8,476 bases of DNA from CAYLSO01 sp964386525 (lineage in GTDB: Bacteria; Eisenbacteria; RBG-16-71-46; DASYSL01), in NCBI GenBank assembly GCA_964386525.1, contig CAYLSO010000221.1, positions 1-8,476 of the forward strand, written 5' to 3'. Below, piece by piece: positions 6,000 through 8,476 of the stretch. The notes under the pieces are model-generated. The model had not been told where the DNA came from. It saw only the letters and a program-made list of their open reading frames with translations, and did no database searches. The position numbers and the translations under genes were made by a program. How positions within the stretch are numbered: the first letter of the stretch is position 1; the number at the start of each line of letters is the position of its first letter.

Positions 6000-6305
6000 G
6001 GCGAGGGCGGCGGGCAGCGTCTGCGTGACGCCGAGGCCGGCCGCCGGCAGACCCACCAGGAGAGCGCTCACCACCTCGGCTCGCGTCGCTCCCGCCTGCC
6101 TGGCGAGACCCACGTGAAAGGGGACGCCGCTCTCCAGCCGCAGCGCGGCGAGTACCGCGAGGTAGGCCAGCGCCTCCGTCTTCTTATCGAGCGCGTCGGC
6201 GGCAGAGAGGTCTCGCACCGCGGTCATCCACGCCTGCGCGTGCTGCGGGGCCTCGGTCAGGAACGCCTGGAAAGCCGGGCTCACTCCGGGCATCGGGTTC
6301 GGCAT
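5982..6305 (-). CDS. Carboxymuconolactone decarboxylase / AhpD-like small protein lacking the CxxC motif
   Basis: This 107-residue all-helical protein has the CMD signature: LDKKTEALAYLAVLAALR (39-56), then FHVGLARQAGATRAEVVSALL (63-83), with H64 aligning to the conserved histidine of the family. In AhpD and related peroxidase members a CxxC precedes this histidine (CxxCxxxH). Here the two positions are L57 and G60, and the protein has no cysteine at all, so AhpD-type disulfide chemistry is excluded. It may act as a lactone decarboxylase-like enzyme or a binding protein, probably as an oligomer as is usual for the fold. The ATG at 6305 has GAGGAG 5 nt upstream; the frame continues open to 6866, but that part is antisense-frame noise inside the SDR gene. 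It is the last gene of the mutY-SDR-CMD operon, 50 nt after the SDR stop. Confidence 0.83.
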   Translation of the reverse strand: MPNPMPGVSPAFQAFLTEAPQHAQAWMTAVRDLSAADALDKKTEALAYLAVLAALRLESGVPFHVGLARQAGATRAEVVSALLVGLPAAGLGVTQTLPAALAAYDAS

Positions 6306-6310
6306 TGTGG

Positions 6311-6316
6311 CTCCTC
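6311..6316 (-). promoter_or_regulatory. Ribosome binding site of the CMD-like gene
   Basis: GAGGAG on the minus strand, 5 nt before the ATG at 6305, fixes the start of this small gene inside a much longer open frame. Confidence 0.75.
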
Positions 6317-6355
6317 GGTCGAAAGCGGGCCTGCCCAGCGGGGCGCGCCCGCGGG

Positions 6356-7159
6356 CTACTCGGGTGCCTGCGAGTTCAAGCTGCGCACCGCGCGCAGCAC
6401 CAGGCCGCCGGGGACCAGGCCCACGGCGTCTGCCAACAGTCGGTTCATGAATCCCGGGAGGGCGACGCGCCGGCCGCCGCGGAACGCCTTGTACCCCTCG
6501 CGCGCCACTCCCGCCGCGTCCATGGGGCGCAGGCTGCGCACCAGCCGCGACTTCTCGATACCGGCGCGGCTCTGGAACCCGGTCGCCGTCGGGCCTGGGC
6601 AGAGCGCGGTCACCGTCACGCCCGTGCCTTCGAGCTCGCTCCACAGCGCTTCCGAGAAGGAGAGCACGTAGGCCTTGCTGGCGTAGTAGACGGCCATGAA
6701 CGGCCCCGGCTGGAAGGCGGCGGTCGAAGCCACGTTGAGGATGCCGCCGGCGCCCCGCTCCAGCATCGCCGGCAGGAACAGGCGCGTCAGCTGCGTCAGC
6801 GCGATGACGTTCACCTGCAGCATCTCCATCTGAGCCCGCTCGTCGAGTTCCGCGAAACCGCCACACAGGCCGAAGCCGGCGTTGTTGACGAGCGCGTCGA
6901 TGGCCACGCCCTCGCGTTCCAGCTCGTCGTGGATGGCGGCCGGGGTCGCCGGATCGGCGAGATCCGCGGCCAGCACGCCGGCCTGGACGCCGTGCTCCTC
7001 CTCCAGTTCCTGTGCGATGGCGGCGAGCCGGTCCTGGCCGCGCGCCACGAGGATCAGATCGTGGCCGTCGCGGGCGAAGAGTCTGGCGAGCTCCAGCCCG
7101 ATGCCACCGGAAGCGCCGGTGACCAGCGCGGCGGGGCGGGGGTTCTCACTTGCGGCCAT
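6356..7159 (-). CDS. Short-chain dehydrogenase/reductase (SDR), classical type
   Basis: This 267-residue NAD(P)-dependent oxidoreductase carries every classical SDR mark. TGASGGIG (14-21) is the nucleotide-binding loop. R40 at the end of the second strand (LILVAR) favours NADPH, and D66 sits in AADLAD. NNAG is at 92-95, N118 in LQVNVIALT, S145 in NVAS, and the Y158/K162 pair in YYASK, followed by PGPTATGF (188-195). The sequence is closest in feel to the DltE/COG0300 group; the substrate is unknown. The C-terminal part (about 235-267) is mildly hydrophobic but has no clear membrane span. The ATG at 7159 lies 14 nt inside the end of mutY in another frame, pointing to translational coupling. 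An AAAGGA 10 nt upstream is a weak RBS. An upstream ATG at 7258 would add 33 Arg/Pro-rich residues before the Rossmann strand and is less likely. Confidence 0.92.
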   Translation of the reverse strand: MAASENPRPAALVTGASGGIGLELARLFARDGHDLILVARGQDRLAAIAQELEEEHGVQAGVLAADLADPATPAAIHDELEREGVAIDALVNNAGFGLCGGFAELDERAQMEMLQVNVIALTQLTRLFLPAMLERGAGGILNVASTAAFQPGPFMAVYYASKAYVLSFSEALWSELEGTGVTVTALCPGPTATGFQSRAGIEKSRLVRSLRPMDAAGVAREGYKAFRGGRRVALPGFMNRLLADAVGLVPGGLVLRAVRSLNSQAPE

Positions 7160-8330
7160 GGGGCGACAGTCCTTTCTCGGCGGCCGCCGCCTGGGCGCGG
7201 CGGCCGGCCGGACGCGAGCAGCGTAGCAGAGCGACCGCCTTGCGGGCCCGCGCCGCAAGCGGGGCGTCCCCGAGCCGCTCGTGCGGCATCCACTCGCCGC
7301 CCGTGGCTCGCGTCGCCGCCCTGGCCCGCCCGCGCAGCACGGTCACGGCATACGAGCGCTGCATGATGCCGTGGCGGAAGGAGCCCGCCGCGGCCAACCG
7401 CGCCACGCGGATGCCGCGCGCCGCGAGGTGCTTCTCCAGTCGCCGCTGCAGCTCCGCCGGGTCCCCGCCGTCCGCGGCGGCGCTCTCGACGGCCGGCACG
7501 TCGGCCAACCCGCGATTGGCGCCCGTCGCTCGCCGCTCGAGCCACACGCCGCGTCGCGACTCGATCAGCGCCGCGACGACCGCGACGCGCTCGAACGCGG
7601 GGCGCGGCCGGCGCGCCGGATAGGCCTCCGGGTCGCCGGCCGCCCGCGCCCGGCAGAGCGCGGCCACCGGGCAGTCGCCGCAGCGCGGCGCACGCGGCGT
7701 GCAGACGGTGGCTCCCAGCTCCATGAGCGCTTGATTGAAGTCGCCCGGCGCCCCGGGCGGCACCAGCGCCGCCGCCAGTCGCCAGAGGCGATCGGCTCCC
7801 GGCGCGCGGCGCGGATCCCCGCCCATCGCCTCGAGACGCGCCAGCCCGCGCACCACGTTGCCGTCGACCACCGGCCACGGACGGTCGAAGGCGATGGAGA
7901 GGACCGCCCCGAGCGTGTAGCGTCCGATGCCGGGCAGCGCCGCCAGCGCTTCGGGGGCGGAAGGCAGGTGCCCGTCGTGGTGCTCGAGAGCGACCCGCGC
8001 GGCGCGCTGTAGATTGCGCGCGCGCGAGTAGTAGCCGAGGCCCGACCAGCGCGCCAGCACGCGCTCCTCGGGAGCTTGCGCGAGGCTCGCCAGGTCGGGA
8101 AACTCCGCCAGGAAGCGCTCGAAGTAGGGGATCACCGCGGCGACGCGCGTCTGCTGCAGCATGGTCTCGGCGACCCACACGGCGTACGGGTCGCGCGTGC
8201 GCCGCCAGGGCAGGTCGCGCCGGTGGGCGCGGTACCACGCCAGCAGCCGGCGGCGCAGCGCGTCGCGGCGGGCGGCGGGGATCGCGGGTGGCGCGACGGG
8301 CGAAGAGGAGGCGCGACGGGGCATGACCAT
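7146..8330 (-). CDS. mutY: A/G-specific adenine DNA glycosylase MutY
   Basis: This 394-residue repair enzyme removes adenine mispaired with 8-oxoguanine or guanine. The N-terminal glycosylase core holds catalytic E55 in AETMLQQT, the helix-hairpin-helix LPGIGRYT (132-139) with Y138, and D156 in VVDGNV. The 4Fe-4S cluster ligands C210, C217, C220 and C226 have the exact C-x6-C-x2-C-x5-C spacing. The C-terminal NUDIX-like 8-oxoG recognition domain spans about 245-372. It is divergent: the usual GLWEFP-like segment reads GLADVPAVE (274-282), and the FSH loop that senses 8-oxoG reads FRH (318-320). A basic tail follows (371-394). Two ATGs are possible, 8330 and 8324. I kept the first; neither has a Shine-Dalgarno sequence. 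It is the first gene of the operon with the SDR and CMD-like genes, overlapping the SDR start by 14 nt. Confidence 0.96.
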   Translation of the reverse strand: MVMPRRASSSPVAPPAIPAARRDALRRRLLAWYRAHRRDLPWRRTRDPYAVWVAETMLQQTRVAAVIPYFERFLAEFPDLASLAQAPEERVLARWSGLGYYSRARNLQRAARVALEHHDGHLPSAPEALAALPGIGRYTLGAVLSIAFDRPWPVVDGNVVRGLARLEAMGGDPRRAPGADRLWRLAAALVPPGAPGDFNQALMELGATVCTPRAPRCGDCPVAALCRARAAGDPEAYPARRPRPAFERVAVVAALIESRRGVWLERRATGANRGLADVPAVESAAADGGDPAELQRRLEKHLAARGIRVARLAAAGSFRHGIMQRSYAVTVLRGRARAATRATGGEWMPHERLGDAPLAARARKAVALLRCSRPAGRRAQAAAAEKGLSPHGRK

Positions 8331-8335
8331 GCCGG

Positions 8336-8341
8336 ACTCTA
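8336..8341 (-). promoter_or_regulatory. Possible -10 element directly before mutY
   Basis: TAGAGT on the minus strand (4 of 6 matches to TATAAT) ends 5 nt before the ATG at 8330, and no Shine-Dalgarno sequence lies in between. If used, the transcript would begin at or near the A of the start codon, making mutY leaderless. No -35 hexamer is evident, so this is weak. Confidence 0.2.
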
Positions 8342-8452
8342 GCGCGCTCGGCGGTGCGGCGCGAGCCGTTTCGGGGTGTCGTCCGGCCGCGGCCGTTCTC
8401 CTGCTGCGCCGGGAAGACTCCTCTGGCGGTCGCGCGGGCGGCGCGGAGCCGC

Positions 8453-8476
8453 TCAGGCCCGCGGCCGGTACTTCGC
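8453..8476 (-). CDS. Possible 3' end of an upstream gene
   Basis: On the minus strand the last seven codons before a TGA at 8453-8455 read AKYRPRA, open to the right edge. This could be the tail of a gene preceding mutY, but seven codons cannot establish a frame, and another frame is also open here. No product can be named. Confidence 0.2.
   Translation of the reverse strand, partial: AKYRPRA

Noticed and set aside
7054..8238. Second 394-codon minus-strand frame overlapping mutY
   Set aside because: It is an Arg/Gly/Ala-rich shadow in a different frame of the same strand. The mutY frame carries all catalytic and Fe-S residues.

Overview
The window is very GC-rich bacterial DNA with long spurious open frames on the antisense strands. 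It holds seven real protein genes, the first cut off by the left edge. The best lineage clue is the gene at 3264-4862. It encodes an exported, modular protein ending in a FlgD-like / 'type A sorting'-like domain (HPNP near its start, GxYIVRL and a final KMSVLR). Such C-termini are common in the Bacteroidota/FCB group and in high-GC candidate lineages such as Eisenbacteria. That placement is an inference, since there is no rRNA or other marker here.

Layout: (1) 1-1448 (+), a phospholipase D / cardiolipin synthase-like protein missing its N-terminus. Its first HKD motif is intact, the second is altered, and about 70 residues lie between the second HKD and its GSxN motif. (2) 1487-2821 (-), an exported HtrA/DegP-like serine protease with a full H-D-S triad and two PDZ-like domains. 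Genes 1 and 2 converge on a GC hairpin. (3) 2822-3263, a 442-bp divergent intergenic region. (4) 3264-4862 (+), an exported beta-propeller-like protein with a 25-proline linker, a KPG...GDxxxDGxxD domain and a C-terminal sorting-like domain. (5) 4863-5060, a gap with a strong 13-bp hairpin and a 21-bp-period tandem duplication. (6) 5061-5966 (+), a GNAT acetyltransferase of the DUF4081-GNAT type. (7) 5982-8330 (-), a probable operon read from right to left: mutY, an SDR oxidoreductase overlapping mutY by 14 nt, and a small cysteine-less carboxymuconolactone decarboxylase-like protein. A 20-bp perfect palindrome sits where the GNAT gene and this operon converge.

Functionally the window is mixed. 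Genes 2 and 4 make envelope or exported products. MutY removes adenine mispaired with 8-oxoguanine, and its SDR and CMD-like neighbours suggest, but do not prove, a loose link to oxidative or redox metabolism. I see no mobile element, CRISPR array, tRNA, rRNA, phage gene or defence system. The oddest items are the PLD protein's second active-site half, the poly-proline tract and the cysteine-free CMD protein. I found no convincing new multi-gene system.
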